Shown: positions 43,899 through 52,847, numbered from the stretch's first letter. The stretch: 64,000 nt of DNA from Ga0077527 sp964486865 (GCA_964486865.1 CAZAOZ010000010.1:10196-74195), one strand, 5' to 3'. The notes: generated from the letters alone by a model not told the origin. Numbers and translations are program-made.

Positions 43899-44417
43899 AT
43901 GAAACGCACGATCATTGCCGCCACGTTGCTCGGCCTCACCGCCGGCTGCGCCGGAACCGCGGAGCACAAGGAAGTCAGCGCCACTGCCACTCTCGAACCG
44001 CGCAGCGGCAGCAAGGTGATCGGCAAAGTCACATTCACCCAGGCCGGCCCGGACATCGTCCGCGTCAGCGGCCAGGTCAGTGGCCACAGCAAAGGGCCCA
44101 AGGGGTTTCACATCCATGAAAAAGGCGACTGCAGCGACGCCAAGGGCATGAGCACCGGCGGCCATTTCAATCCCGGCAAGCACAAGCACGGCGGCCCGTA
44201 TGATCCGGTGCGGCATGCCGGCGATCTCGGCAACCTGAATTTCAACGATCAGGGCGTCGCCAGCTTCAACTTTGTCGTCGGCGGCATTTCCGTCAGCAGC
44301 GACAAGGCGGACGACATCATCGGCCGCGCAGTCATCGTGCATGCGGATGTGGATGACCTCAAGACCGATCCCACCGGCAACGCCGGCGGACGCGTCGCCT
44401 GCGGCATCATCAAGTAA
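43899..44417 (+). CDS. sodC: Cu/Zn superoxide dismutase (lipoprotein)
   Basis: This 172-aa SodC dismutates superoxide in the periplasm. The lipobox is GLTAGCAG. Metal ligands are visible in GFHIHEKGDCSD, GGHFNPGKHKHGGP and VIVHADVDD, and the conserved C-terminal GGRVACGII supplies the second disulfide Cys. The ATG has an AAAGGAG site. It is likely to benefit from the copper handled by the neighbouring island. Confidence 0.93.
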   Translation: MKRTIIAATLLGLTAGCAGTAEHKEVSATATLEPRSGSKVIGKVTFTQAGPDIVRVSGQVSGHSKGPKGFHIHEKGDCSDAKGMSTGGHFNPGKHKHGGPYDPVRHAGDLGNLNFNDQGVASFNFVVGGISVSSDKADDIIGRAVIVHADVDDLKTDPTGNAGGRVACGIIK

Positions 44418-44420
44418 CGC

Positions 44421-44465
44421 CTGCTGCCGGATTACCGCCGCGATCTCCGATCACGGCGGCAGCAG
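44421..44465. terminator. Hairpin between convergent sodC and TauE-like genes
   Basis: CTGCTGCCG (44421-44429) pairs with CGGCAGCAG (44457-44465), with further inner pairing. No T-run is seen, so its role as a bidirectional terminator is tentative. Confidence 0.4.
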
Positions 44466-44475
44466 AGTTCAGGTT

Positions 44476-45231
44476 TCAGTGACGGATCAATTCAGCCAGG
44501 CCCGGAGCCAGACGGCACAACAGGCTGTCCGGCTGCAGTGCCACCGGCTGCAGCACATGCAACATGCCGTAGATTCCCACCGCGGCAATGACCGCGCTGA
44601 CCGCATAACGCGCGGGCCGGTTCTGCAGCCAGCGCCGCGCACGCGTCACGGCCGCGCCGATCAGCAGCAGATTGGGCAAGGTACCCAGACCGAAGGCGGC
44701 AAGGATCAGCGCGCCCTCCGCGGCATCACCTGAGGCGAGCGCGGTGAGCAGCATTGCATAGACCATGCCGCAGGGCAGCCAGCCCCACAACGCGCCCAGT
44801 CCCAACGCCTGCCATGGCGACGTCACCGGCAAAAAATGACGGGCGGCAGGCTGCAAGCGCCGCCACAGAAAACTCCCGGCGGCTTCCAGGCCCTGCGCCA
44901 CCGGTTTGACGCCGGCGACGTTGAGCGCGACCACGATCAGCGTCGCCCCCATCAGGAACATCAGCACATGTTGCGCCAGCGCGCCGCCGCGCAACGCCAT
45001 ACCGCCCTGCCCCAATGCGCCCGCCAGCGCGCCGGCAGCGGCATAGCTCGCGATGCGTCCGGCGTTGTATATCAGCAGGAATCGCCAGCGCGGCGATTCA
45101 CCGGCGCTGTGCGGCGCACAGGTCATGCCGACAATGCCGCCGCACATGGCGGCGCAGTGCGCACCGCCCAGCAGGCCTGCGGCGAACGCGGTGAGCAGCA
45201 TGGCCTGCATCCAGCCGCTCATGGACCACAC
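44476..45231 (-). CDS. Sulfite exporter TauE/SafE-like (DsbD_2 domain) membrane protein
   Basis: This 251-aa polytopic protein has about six transmembrane segments. It begins with a Cys-rich motif, GGAHCAAMCGGIVGM, that recurs in DsbD_2/UreH-type proteins, and has a second copy-like segment WLPCGMVYAML. Members occur beside ccoNOQP and copper genes and are thought to move copper or thiol reductant across the membrane for cbb3 assembly. It lies just downstream of hemN on the same strand. The exact substrate is not known. Confidence 0.75.
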   Translation of the reverse strand: MWSMSGWMQAMLLTAFAAGLLGGAHCAAMCGGIVGMTCAPHSAGESPRWRFLLIYNAGRIASYAAAGALAGALGQGGMALRGGALAQHVLMFLMGATLIVVALNVAGVKPVAQGLEAAGSFLWRRLQPAARHFLPVTSPWQALGLGALWGWLPCGMVYAMLLTALASGDAAEGALILAAFGLGTLPNLLLIGAAVTRARRWLQNRPARYAVSAVIAAVGIYGMLHVLQPVALQPDSLLCRLAPGLAELIRH

Positions 45232-45232
45232 T

Positions 45233-46642
45233 TCAGATCACCCGCGAATAGCGCTGCGTCTCCTGCTCGCGCCGCAAATACCGGTCGAACACCATGCAGA
45301 TATTGCGCACCAGCATGCGGCCGCGCGGCGTGACGGTGATCCATTCGCCGTTGAGTTCCACCAGGCCGTCCCGCGCCAGCTGCCGCAGATCCGCGATCTC
45401 CTCGGCGAAATAGCGGTCGAAATCGAGCAGGTAGGCAATGCCGATCGATTCCTTGGACACCCGGAACTGGCAGGTCAGCGCCTGAATCACGGCGCGGCGC
45501 GCCAGATCGTCCTGCGACAGCTCCATGCCGCGCGCCACCGGCAGCAGGCCGTGATCCAGACTGTCGTAGTAACTGTCAAGGTCACGATGGTTCTGGCTGT
45601 AGGTCGGACCGATGGCGCCGATCGATGAAACACCGAGGCCGATCAGGTCGCAATCGGCGTGCGTCGAGTATCCCTGGAAATTGCGGTGCAGGCGCCCGTC
45701 GCGCTGCGCCAGCGCCAGCGCATCCCCGGGCCTGGCAAAATGATCCATGCCGATATAGACATAACCGGCCGCTCCCAGCCGCTGCGCCGCCAGCCCGATC
45801 AATTTGAGCTTGATGTCGGGCGACGGCAGTTCCGCATCGACGATGCGGCGCTGGGGCTTGAAACGGGTCGGCAGATGGGCGTAGTTGTAAATCGCGATGC
45901 GATCGGGCTGCGCGACGACGACCTTGTCCAGCGTGCGGCCGAAGGTTTCCAGGGTCTGCCGCGGCAGGCCATAGATCAAATCCACGTTGATCGACGCGAA
46001 ACCGGCGTCCCGCGCGGTTGCCATGACCTCCAGCGTCTGCTTTTCATTCTGAATGCGGTTAACCGCGCGCTGCACATCCGGATCGAAATCCTGCACCCCC
46101 ATGCTGATGCGGTTGAAACCCATGTCACGCAATGCGTGGATCTTTTCGCCATCCACGCTGCGCGGATCGATTTCGATGGAGTATTCCCCGTCCGGCGCCA
46201 TGCGGAAATGACGCCCCAGATGCCCCCACAGCGATGCCAGCTGCGGCATCGTGAAAAACGTCGGCGTGCCGCCGCCCCAATGCATCTGCTCGACGACAGG
46301 GTCATCCCGGAACAGCGGCCCCTGCAAATCGATTTCCCGGAACAGATATTCGAGATACTGCTCGCCCTTGCCGCGATTACGCGTGATCACCTTGTTGCAG
46401 GCGCAATAAAAACAGATCGTGCTGCAAAACGGCAGATGCACATAAATCGACAGCGCGCGGCGTATGCCGCCGATATTCCGGCGCGCCACCCAGGATTGAT
46501 AGATTTCGGAGCCGAACGCTTCCACAAAGCGGTCTGCCGTCGGATAGGATGTGTAGCGCGGACCGTTACGGTCCAGGCGCCGGATCAGGTCGAGATCAAC
46601 CTCAAAGGACAGGTGATCGGGGAGCGCTACAGGGGTGTTCAT
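45233..46642 (-). CDS. hemN: Oxygen-independent coproporphyrinogen III dehydrogenase
   Basis: This 469-aa radical-SAM enzyme of heme synthesis decarboxylates coproporphyrinogen III to protoporphyrinogen IX without O2. The radical SAM motif is CSTICFYCACNKVIT (CxxxCxxC plus Cys) and the SAM-binding region QMHWGGGTPTFF is present. The ATG at 46642 is used; the frame extends 20 codons upstream through an FNR box, which makes the longer form unlikely. It is divergent from fnr with one box between, consistent with anaerobic induction. Confidence 0.93.
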   Translation of the reverse strand: MNTPVALPDHLSFEVDLDLIRRLDRNGPRYTSYPTADRFVEAFGSEIYQSWVARRNIGGIRRALSIYVHLPFCSTICFYCACNKVITRNRGKGEQYLEYLFREIDLQGPLFRDDPVVEQMHWGGGTPTFFTMPQLASLWGHLGRHFRMAPDGEYSIEIDPRSVDGEKIHALRDMGFNRISMGVQDFDPDVQRAVNRIQNEKQTLEVMATARDAGFASINVDLIYGLPRQTLETFGRTLDKVVVAQPDRIAIYNYAHLPTRFKPQRRIVDAELPSPDIKLKLIGLAAQRLGAAGYVYIGMDHFARPGDALALAQRDGRLHRNFQGYSTHADCDLIGLGVSSIGAIGPTYSQNHRDLDSYYDSLDHGLLPVARGMELSQDDLARRAVIQALTCQFRVSKESIGIAYLLDFDRYFAEEIADLRQLARDGLVELNGEWITVTPRGRMLVRNICMVFDRYLRREQETQRYSRVI

Positions 46643-46695
46643 GGGGTTCCGGTAACCGTATGTGCGCCATTGTGACCATATTGCGCCAAACGGAT

Positions 46696-46709
46696 TTGAC
46701 ATGGATCAA
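46696..46709. promoter_or_regulatory. FNR box between hemN and fnr
   Basis: TTGACATGGATCAA matches the FNR consensus. It is centred about 60 bp upstream of hemN and 84 bp upstream of fnr, so it may act on both, including fnr autoregulation. Confidence 0.65.
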
Positions 46710-46786
46710 TATGGGGGTAGGATTACGACTGTCCACAGTGCTGCTGCACTGCCGCACCGCCCGCCCCGCAACCTCCGGATGCCTGA

Positions 46787-47530
46787 ATGACAGGATCGCT
46801 GCACATCGTTGAAATCGGCAAGCTCAAGACCGCCTGCTCCGCCTGCAGCCTGCATGAGTTGTGCCTGCCCGCGGGACTCACGCCAGACGAACTGAAATCC
46901 GTGGACCAGGTCATTGACCAGCGGCGACCGGTGAAGCGCGGCGACTACCTGTTCCGGGCGGGCGCCACCCTGCACGCACTCTATGCCATACGCTCGGGTT
47001 TCATCAAAAGCTGCGTGCTGCATGAAGACGGGCGGGAACAGGTCGCCGGTTTTCACATGATGGGCGATCTGATGGGCATGGACGCCATCGGCACCAATCA
47101 GCACCTGTGCGATGCCGTGGCGCTGGAAGACAGCGATGTCTGCGAAATTCCGTTGAAGGATCTGGAAACGCTGTCGCGCCAGATTCCGTCATTGCAGCAG
47201 CATTTTCACCGCATCATGAGCCGCGAAATCGCCCGCGACCATGGGGTGATGCTGCTGCTCGGCAGCATGCGCGCCGAGGAGCGGCTCGCCGCATTCCTGC
47301 TCAACCTGTCCCAGCGTTTCGCCCTGCGCGGCTATTCGCCGACCGAGTTTCACCTGCGCATGACGCGTGAGGAAATCGGCAGTTACCTCGGCCTCAAGCT
47401 CGAAACCGTCAGTCGCGCGCTGTCGCACTTCCAGGCGCAGGGGCTGATCGCCGTGCAGAACAAGCACCTGCGCATCCTGCAAATCGACGGCCTCCGCGAA
47501 CTGGTCGGCCAGCACAGCTGCCGCACCTGA
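46787..47530 (+). CDS. fnr: FNR oxygen-sensing regulator
   Basis: This 247-aa CRP/FNR protein has the N-terminal cluster Cys residues in CSACSLHELC and a further Cys in TNQHLCDAVAL, the set needed for an oxygen-labile 4Fe-4S cluster. The HTH contains YLGLKLETVSRALSHFQ with the ExxSR pattern. In low oxygen the dimer binds TTGAT-N4-ATCAA sites such as those upstream of hemN, cbb3 and the Mto-like operon in this window. It converges on a small cytochrome c gene. Confidence 0.93.
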   Translation: MTGSLHIVEIGKLKTACSACSLHELCLPAGLTPDELKSVDQVIDQRRPVKRGDYLFRAGATLHALYAIRSGFIKSCVLHEDGREQVAGFHMMGDLMGMDAIGTNQHLCDAVALEDSDVCEIPLKDLETLSRQIPSLQQHFHRIMSREIARDHGVMLLLGSMRAEERLAAFLLNLSQRFALRGYSPTEFHLRMTREEIGSYLGLKLETVSRALSHFQAQGLIAVQNKHLRILQIDGLRELVGQHSCRT

Positions 47531-47535
47531 AACGG

Positions 47536-47841
47536 TTATTGCGGGGCGTAGCCGTAACGCGTACGGCCCAGAAATTCCACGACATCGGCGACATCCTGCG
47601 CATCCCAGCGCAATTGTTCCGCCTGCTGCCAGCGATCGATAACACCGCGCAACTCGTCCCTGCTGATCGGCAGTCTGTTGGGACGGCTATGCACCCGCGG
47701 CGTATGGCACACCACGCAGTGATTCTCATAGAGCGCCCGTCCGCGCTCCGGGTCGGCAACGCCCTGCCCGGCAGCAGGCAGCGGCAGCACCACTATGGCC
47801 GCAACCATCGCCAGCCGCCGGATCATCCGCAGCGCCGCCAT
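47536..47841 (-). CDS. Small monoheme c-type cytochrome
   Basis: This 101-aa exported cytochrome has a signal peptide (RRLAMVAAIVVLPLPAAG). The single heme motif is NHCVVCHTPRVHS. No Met occurs after the heme site, so a His or other distal ligand is expected. It lies just after Hsp20 on the same strand and converges on fnr. The ATG at 47841 is used; an ATG at 47826 is also possible. Confidence 0.75.
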   Translation of the reverse strand: MAALRMIRRLAMVAAIVVLPLPAAGQGVADPERGRALYENHCVVCHTPRVHSRPNRLPISRDELRGVIDRWQQAEQLRWDAQDVADVVEFLGRTRYGYAPQ

Positions 47842-47852
47842 CCCGCCCGCAC

Positions 47853-48278
47853 TCAAGTCACCGTGATTTTCCGGGTTGACGATTTCATTTTCACCGGTAA
47901 CGTCAGCGTCAGTACGCCGTCGGCAGATTTGGCGACCACCTTGTTTTCATCCACTTCCTGGGGCAGTACGAAACTGCGCGACACAGCGCCGTAGTACCGC
48001 TCGCTGCGGATCACTTCCTCGCCCTTTTTCTCTTCTTTTTCCTTGCGCACTTCCCCGGAGATGGTGACCTGATTGCCATCGACCGTCACCTGAATGTCAT
48101 CCTTGGCCACGCCCGGCATTTCCGCTTCCACGGTATAGGTATCGTCGGTCTTGGCGACATCCATCTTGAGCCGCAACTGCGAATCATCATCGAAATCGAA
48201 ACGCATCGGCCGCAAGAACAGGCCCTTGAAAAAATCATCGACATCGTTCGCCGGATTGACACGTGTAATGTTGGTCAT
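47853..48278 (-). CDS. Hsp20 small heat-shock protein
   Basis: This 141-aa alpha-crystallin domain protein has the core motif MPGVAKDDIQVTVDGNQVTI and the late strand ADGVLTLTLPVK. It acts as an ATP-independent chaperone in the cytoplasm. An FNR-type box lies 100 bp upstream, which would link it to low oxygen. A small cytochrome gene follows with a short overlap region. Confidence 0.9.
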   Translation of the reverse strand: MTNITRVNPANDVDDFFKGLFLRPMRFDFDDDSQLRLKMDVAKTDDTYTVEAEMPGVAKDDIQVTVDGNQVTISGEVRKEKEEKKGEEVIRSERYYGAVSRSFVLPQEVDENKVVAKSADGVLTLTLPVKMKSSTRKITVT

Positions 48279-48377
48279 GATCTGCTCCTGAAATAATTAC
48301 CCGGCCGATCTTTGTGCCGCTCTCATACCGGCACTATCGCCGCAGAAATCATGCTATGCCCGCGGCACCCGGACATG

Positions 48378-48391
48378 TTGACCTGTGTCAA
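48378..48391. promoter_or_regulatory. FNR/DNR-type box upstream of hsp20
   Basis: TTGACCTGTGTCAA is a full 5-bp inverted FNR-type site, centred about 106 bp before the hsp20 ATG on the reverse strand. Confidence 0.55.
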
Positions 48392-48464
48392 TGCGCGCCG
48401 CCGGCGCAGCCCGGCGGGAAGGCGACCTCTCACCGGAATACACGAGGGCCCGCCGTTGATCCGG

Positions 48465-48998
48465 TTATTTTCCGCCTGACAGTTGCAACTGCTGCATCAA
48501 CGCGCTGGGCGTCAGTGCCGTATAGTCGTGGCGAATTTGCTCCAGCCGGACTGTCGGCTGCAACGCCGCCTGCACGGACTCGCGCAGCATGCCCAGCATT
48601 TTCGGGTTGGCGGACAGCACCACCAGACCGGATTTCCAGCTGCCGAACAGCTTTTTGACCTGCGCGGCTATTTCGTGGGCGAAGCGCCGCTCGATTTCCG
48701 CACGGTGCTGCGCGCGTTTCTCGCCGATGGGATGCATGGGGCCCAGCTGACGGCTGGTATTGCGTTCCGTGCGCACGCCGGGTGCATCGGCGCCCCTCGC
48801 CGCAGACACGGCGTTGTTCAGGCCGGTCTGCTCGGCGAGGCGGTAGCGCGCCCGGGGCTGCGCGGTTTCCTCAAGGACGAAAAAGCGCGCCCGTAGTCCG
48901 TTGGCGACCACCACGCAACAGCGGTCGCTCAACACCCCGCCCCGGTGCGTCGCGCCGGTGGATGATTTTGCAGTGCTGCCTTTACGGACTGTCGCCAT
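48465..48998 (-). CDS. Host-attachment-type protein
   Basis: This 177-aa protein carries VVVANGLRARFFVLEE near the start and KSGLVVLSANPKMLGMLR in the C-terminal half, the pattern of the bacterial host attachment (baeRF-like) family related to archaeal release-factor eRF1 domains. The ATG at 48998 has an AAAGGGA site. An ATG at 49016 overlaps the upstream gene stop (ATGA) and is the alternative. Function in free-living bacteria is unclear. Confidence 0.7.
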   Translation of the reverse strand: MATVRKGSTAKSSTGATHRGGVLSDRCCVVVANGLRARFFVLEETAQPRARYRLAEQTGLNNAVSAARGADAPGVRTERNTSRQLGPMHPIGEKRAQHRAEIERRFAHEIAAQVKKLFGSWKSGLVVLSANPKMLGMLRESVQAALQPTVRLEQIRHDYTALTPSALMQQLQLSGGK

Positions 48999-49012
48999 GG
49001 GGCTGGTCCCTT

Positions 49013-49252
49013 TCATGGCTGGACGTGGTGGCGTTTGAGCAATGCTTCAAGCTCGGCAGCGGCAGCACGTTCGTCATCCTTCCGGCATTCACCTGCACAG
49101 AGATCGCGGTAGCGCGCCGCACGGAAATAAGCCGCCGCTGTAACCAGATGCTGCTTTTCATCCTTGGGAATGACCACTTTTACGGAAACCCGCCGCCGCT
49201 TTGCCGGCTTGGCCGTCCTGATGTCTGATTTCAAAGGTTTTTTTTTGACCAT
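49013..49252 (-). CDS. Small basic protein of unknown function
   Basis: This 79-aa protein has a Lys/Arg-rich start (MVKKKPLKSDIRTAKPAKRRR) followed by a helical part with HLVTAAAYFRAARYRDL and two Cys. The ATG at 49252 has an AGGAGG site at 8 nt. It may overlap the attachment-type gene by 4 bp. An FNR-type box lies about 100 bp upstream. No family is assigned. Confidence 0.6.
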   Translation of the reverse strand: MVKKKPLKSDIRTAKPAKRRRVSVKVVIPKDEKQHLVTAAAYFRAARYRDLCAGECRKDDERAAAAELEALLKRHHVQP

Positions 49253-49346
49253 GTGCATTACCTCCTGACACCACCCGATTCACGCACCGCCGTGTTCAAC
49301 ACAAACTCCACAGCATCATGCTGCGCCCGGAGGCGATGGATGCGCC

Positions 49347-49360
49347 TTGACACAGGTCAA
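49347..49360. promoter_or_regulatory. FNR/DNR-type box
   Basis: TTGACACAGGTCAA is centred about 102 bp upstream of the small basic protein gene (reverse). It overlaps the stop of the 79-aa membrane protein gene by 4 bp. Confidence 0.55.
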
Positions 49361-49596
49361 ACGGAACGATTGATCTGCGCGGACGAGCGCTGCAGAAAAC
49401 AGGTGAAGGCGCTGGAAGCAGCGGCAATCCCCCAGAACATGAAGAATCCCAGCGAATAAACCGCGGTCGGCGACCAATGCACCGGCTGTCCGAGCAGGTA
49501 CAGTTCCTGCGGGTCGATCAGGGTAAAGAACACCATTTCCGCGATGCCGCCGACGATGAACGACGGCCACAGTATCCAGATCAGTTGCTTGCCCAT
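49357..49596 (-). CDS. Small membrane protein at the end of the cbb3 operon
   Basis: This 79-aa protein has two transmembrane segments (QLIWILWPSFIVGGIAEMVF and a second with AVYSLGFFMFWGIAAASSAF). The ATG at 49596 has an AGGAGA site. It is the last gene in line after ccoNOQPGH and a DUF3149 gene. Similar short proteins are seen with cbb3 genes in betaproteobacteria, but the function is not known. Confidence 0.65.
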   Translation of the reverse strand: MGKQLIWILWPSFIVGGIAEMVFFTLIDPQELYLLGQPVHWSPTAVYSLGFFMFWGIAAASSAFTCFLQRSSAQINRSV

Positions 49597-49618
49597 GGTG
49601 ATGGTCTCCTGCTCCGTT

Positions 49619-49777
49619 TCAAGTCTTCCCGGGACCATCGCGGGATTCCCCGCTCTCGTCCTCTGTCATTTTCCTGCGGAAAAACAAATACATCCAGACA
49701 CCGATGCCGATCACCACCACGATCGTCAGCAGGCTGAGCAGGCCGGCATCCGAACCAAACAGCAGCTTCCACGCCAT
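49619..49777 (-). CDS. Very small DUF3149-type membrane protein
   Basis: This 52-aa protein (MAWKLLFGSDAGLLSLLTI onward) has one membrane segment followed by FFRRKMTEDESG. It matches the WKLLFGSDxGL pattern of DUF3149 proteins. The ATG has an AGGAGG site, and it lies between ccoH and the 79-aa membrane gene. Function unknown. Confidence 0.7.
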   Translation of the reverse strand: MAWKLLFGSDAGLLSLLTIVVVIGIGVWMYLFFRRKMTEDESGESRDGPGKT

Positions 49778-49790
49778 GGGACACCTCCTC

Positions 49791-50309
49791 CTATTGCAGG
49801 TTTGCCGGTTTCAGCACGATGCGATCATGCATGGGAAACGCGGCATCGGCGGTCAGCCGCCATGCCGATTGCGCATCTTCGAGTACGAGGATCCGGCGTC
49901 CGTCAGCCAATCCCGGCGCAATGCCCTCATAGGTGCCGGGCCGGCCTTGCCGCAGCAATATCACGCCGTCCATGCCGGCACGCGTCGGATGCACGATGCG
50001 CAGACTCAATAGGTCCGGCAACGGCACGCCCGCCGCGGCCGCCAGTTGCACGGTCACGCTGCGCCCTTCCCCGGACATCACGGCCGTGGCGCGATAGCCG
50101 CGCTGCGCCGCCAGCGCGTCGCGCTGTATCGCCTGATTGATCGCCATGCCCTGTTTGTAATAATCGTCAACGACCAGGCCGTCGCTGCTGGCCACCGCGA
50201 TCCAGATGGTTGCAAAACCCGCAACCACCACGGCCGCCGGACCCGCCATCAGCAGCCACGGCCACGGCTCCCGGTACCACGGTCCCGCATCGACTTCCGC
50301 GAATTTCAT
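49791..50309 (-). CDS. ccoH: FixH/CcoH cbb3 assembly protein
   Basis: This 172-aa protein has an N-terminal membrane anchor (WPWLLMAGPAAVVVAGFATIW) followed by the FixH motif VVDDYYKQGMAINQAI and a periplasmic domain. CcoH helps assemble and stabilise cbb3 oxidase. The ATG at 50309 has an AAGGAGG site. It follows ccoG by 22 bp. Confidence 0.85.
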   Translation of the reverse strand: MKFAEVDAGPWYREPWPWLLMAGPAAVVVAGFATIWIAVASSDGLVVDDYYKQGMAINQAIQRDALAAQRGYRATAVMSGEGRSVTVQLAAAAGVPLPDLLSLRIVHPTRAGMDGVILLRQGRPGTYEGIAPGLADGRRILVLEDAQSAWRLTADAAFPMHDRIVLKPANLQ

Positions 50310-50331
50310 TCCAGCCTCCTTAATAGTTACC

Positions 50332-51753
50332 TTAGCGGACAAAAAACCGGGATTTTTCATCAGCCCTGACTTCCGTGCGTTCAATGTCATTGATGTGGAA
50401 CATGATCACATGCGAACCCGGCGCCAGACCCGCCGGATCCACGCGCACCACCACCGGAAACGCCTGCGTGGTCGCCGGCGGCACTGCGATCGGCTGCTGC
50501 ACCACCACTTCCAGCCCCGGCAAACCGCTGACGGCCACCTGGTAGCGGTGCGTGTTTTCGTCAGTATTGATGAACTGCAACCGGTACACGTTCTCGATGC
50601 GTCCGCCCGCTCCGTCGCGCACCATGGCGCCGCGGTCGCGCAGCACATCGACCTTCAGCGGACTCCTCAACAGCAACCCGGCGAAAAACGCAATCACGAT
50701 GGCGACCAGCAGTGCGCTGTAGATCAGCACGCGCGGACGCGCCACGTGGCGCCTGATGTCGCCATCGGCATACTTTCCCGCCACGGCATTTTCAGTGGAA
50801 TACCGGATCAGGCCCCGCGGGTATCCCATGCGATCCATGACCTGATCGCAGCCGTCGATGCAGGCGGCGCAGCCGATGCATTCATACTGCAGCCCCTGGC
50901 GGATATCGATGCCCGTGGGGCAGACCTGCACGCAGATATTGCAGTCCACGCAGTCGCCCAGCCCCAGCGCGTGCGGATCCGCTTTTCTCGTGCGCGAGCC
51001 GCGCGGTTCGCCGCGCTTCGCATCGTAGGTAATGACCAGCGTGTCGGAATCGAACATCACGCTCTGGAAGCGCGCGTACGGGCACATATACTTGCAGACC
51101 TGTTCGCGCATCCAGCCGGCATTGCCGTAGGTGGCGAATCCGTAGAAAAAAATCCAGAATGTCTCCCACGGCCCGAGCGTCCAGTTGACGAACGACACCG
51201 CCAACGTGTTGATCGGCGTGAAATAGCCGACAAAGGTGAATCCCGTCCACAGGGCCAGCGCAATCCACACGCCGTGCTTGAATACCTTCAAGCCAACCTT
51301 GCGTGCGCCCGGCGACGACCGGTCGAGGCGCATGCGCTGCACATGATCGCCCTCGATCCTGCGCTCGATCCACATGAACATCTCGGTGTACACCGTCTGC
51401 GGGCAGGCATAGCCGCACCACAACCGGCCGGCTACCGCCGTAAACAGAAACAGCAGGTAGGCGGAAATGATCAGCAGCACCGTCAGGAATATGAAATCCT
51501 GCGGCCAGAACACCAACCCGAATATGTAGAACTTGCGGGATACGAGGTCAAACAATACAGCCTGACGGTCATTCCAGGTCAGCCACGGCATGCCGTAGAA
51601 AACGATTTGCGTGGCAAGGACCAGCGCCACACGCCAGCGCGCAAACACTCCGGTTACAGCCCGGGCATAAATCTCCTTGCGGACTTCATACAGCGAGACT
51701 TCGACTTCATCGACAGCCGACGCCGGCGGCGACGCGCGGTCCGGCGCAAGCAT
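50332..51753 (-). CDS. ccoG: CcoG/FixG cbb3 assembly ferredoxin
   Basis: This 473-aa membrane protein has several transmembrane segments and two 4Fe-4S motifs (CVDCNICVQVCPTGID and CIGCAACIDGCDQVM). WCGYACPQTVYTEMFMWIER is the signature for this family. CcoG is linked to reduction and delivery of copper to cbb3. Its ATG lies directly upstream of the ccoP stop, in a tight operon. The C-terminal domain is an Ig-like periplasmic fold. Confidence 0.93.
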   Translation of the reverse strand: MLAPDRASPPASAVDEVEVSLYEVRKEIYARAVTGVFARWRVALVLATQIVFYGMPWLTWNDRQAVLFDLVSRKFYIFGLVFWPQDFIFLTVLLIISAYLLFLFTAVAGRLWCGYACPQTVYTEMFMWIERRIEGDHVQRMRLDRSSPGARKVGLKVFKHGVWIALALWTGFTFVGYFTPINTLAVSFVNWTLGPWETFWIFFYGFATYGNAGWMREQVCKYMCPYARFQSVMFDSDTLVITYDAKRGEPRGSRTRKADPHALGLGDCVDCNICVQVCPTGIDIRQGLQYECIGCAACIDGCDQVMDRMGYPRGLIRYSTENAVAGKYADGDIRRHVARPRVLIYSALLVAIVIAFFAGLLLRSPLKVDVLRDRGAMVRDGAGGRIENVYRLQFINTDENTHRYQVAVSGLPGLEVVVQQPIAVPPATTQAFPVVVRVDPAGLAPGSHVIMFHINDIERTEVRADEKSRFFVR

Positions 51754-52668
51754 TTACTTCCCGGCCTGACCCGAGATGCCGAGCACGTACGCGGTCAGCA
51801 GATGCACCTTGCCTTCGTCGAGAAAATCCCTGTGCGCCGGCATCTGGTTGATCCGCCCCCTGACGATGGTTTCGGTGATGGCTGCCTCGGTGCCGCCATG
51901 CAGCCAGATGTCGTCGGTCAGGTTCGGTGCGCCGACCTGCTGGTTGCCCTTGCCGTCCGCACCATGACAGGCCGCGCAGACAGCCGCAAACTTCGGCTTG
52001 CCGCGTTGCGCGCGCAGGCCGTCATGGGTGCGTCCCGACAGCGACAGCACATGATGCACGACATCGCGTACGTCCTCGCCGCCGCCGACTGCAGCCCCCA
52101 GCGGCGGCATCACGCCGTTGCGGCCGCCGTTGATCGTTGCGCGCACGGCATCGGGCGTGCCGCCGTACAGCCAGTCGCCGTCGCGCAGATTGGGATAGCC
52201 GCGCGATCCGCCGGCATCGGACCCGTGACACTGCGCGCAGTAATTCAGAAACAGGCGCTGGCCGATTTCACGCGCCTGCGGATCGGCCGCTACCGCCATC
52301 ACGTCCTGCCTGAGGAACCGGTCAATGACCGGGCCGAAGGTCGCAGCCGCCTGTTTCTGCTCGTCTTCGTACTGGCCTTTGGAACTCCAGCCCAGATAAC
52401 CCGTATACGATCCCAGCCCCGGATAGAGCAGCAGGTAGGCAAAGGAGAACACTATCGTGATGTAGAACAGCCACATCCACCAGCTCGGCAGCGGGTTGTG
52501 CCATTCCTGCAGATCCTCGTCCCAGATATGACCGGTCGTGCCCGGCTTCTCTCCCGGAGCCAGCTTGCGCGTGGACATCACCTGCAACAGCACCGCGCAG
52601 GCCAGCAGGCTCGCTATGGTGATGATGGCGATATAAAAGCTCCAGCCGTCGTGGACAAAATCACTCAT
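51754..52668 (-). CDS. ccoP: cbb3 oxidase diheme subunit
   Basis: This 304-aa subunit has two heme c sites (CAQCHGSD and CAACHGAD) and two N-terminal membrane segments. WDEDLQEWHNPLPSWWMWLFY is the CcoP signature. Met ligands follow in NGVMPPLG and NQMPAHRDF. It takes electrons from soluble cytochromes into the oxidase. Its ATG overlaps the ccoQ stop by 4 bp. Confidence 0.95.
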   Translation of the reverse strand: MSDFVHDGWSFYIAIITIASLLACAVLLQVMSTRKLAPGEKPGTTGHIWDEDLQEWHNPLPSWWMWLFYITIVFSFAYLLLYPGLGSYTGYLGWSSKGQYEDEQKQAAATFGPVIDRFLRQDVMAVAADPQAREIGQRLFLNYCAQCHGSDAGGSRGYPNLRDGDWLYGGTPDAVRATINGGRNGVMPPLGAAVGGGEDVRDVVHHVLSLSGRTHDGLRAQRGKPKFAAVCAACHGADGKGNQQVGAPNLTDDIWLHGGTEAAITETIVRGRINQMPAHRDFLDEGKVHLLTAYVLGISGQAGK

Positions 52669-52844
52669 TGTTGCGCCCCCCCTTTACGGGTCAGCTCCTG
52701 TTCAGCCAGATCGTCATCGAGCGGCAGGCGCGCCGCGGCCTCGAAATCAGCCTTGCGCCGACCGCTCCAGGCCCACCACACAATGCCGATGAACACGACA
52801 AACAGCACTGCCGTCCATATTGAACGCATCAGGTTGATGTCCAT
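52665..52844 (-). CDS. ccoQ: cbb3 oxidase small subunit
   Basis: This 59-aa protein has one membrane segment (SIWTAVLFVVFIGIVWWAW) and an acidic tail (RLPLDDDLAEQELTRK), the usual CcoQ form. It lies between ccoO (3 bp apart) and ccoP (4-bp overlap) and stabilises the oxidase. Confidence 0.85.
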   Translation of the reverse strand: MDINLMRSIWTAVLFVVFIGIVWWAWSGRRKADFEAAARLPLDDDLAEQELTRKGGAQQ

Positions 52845-52847
52845 GGG

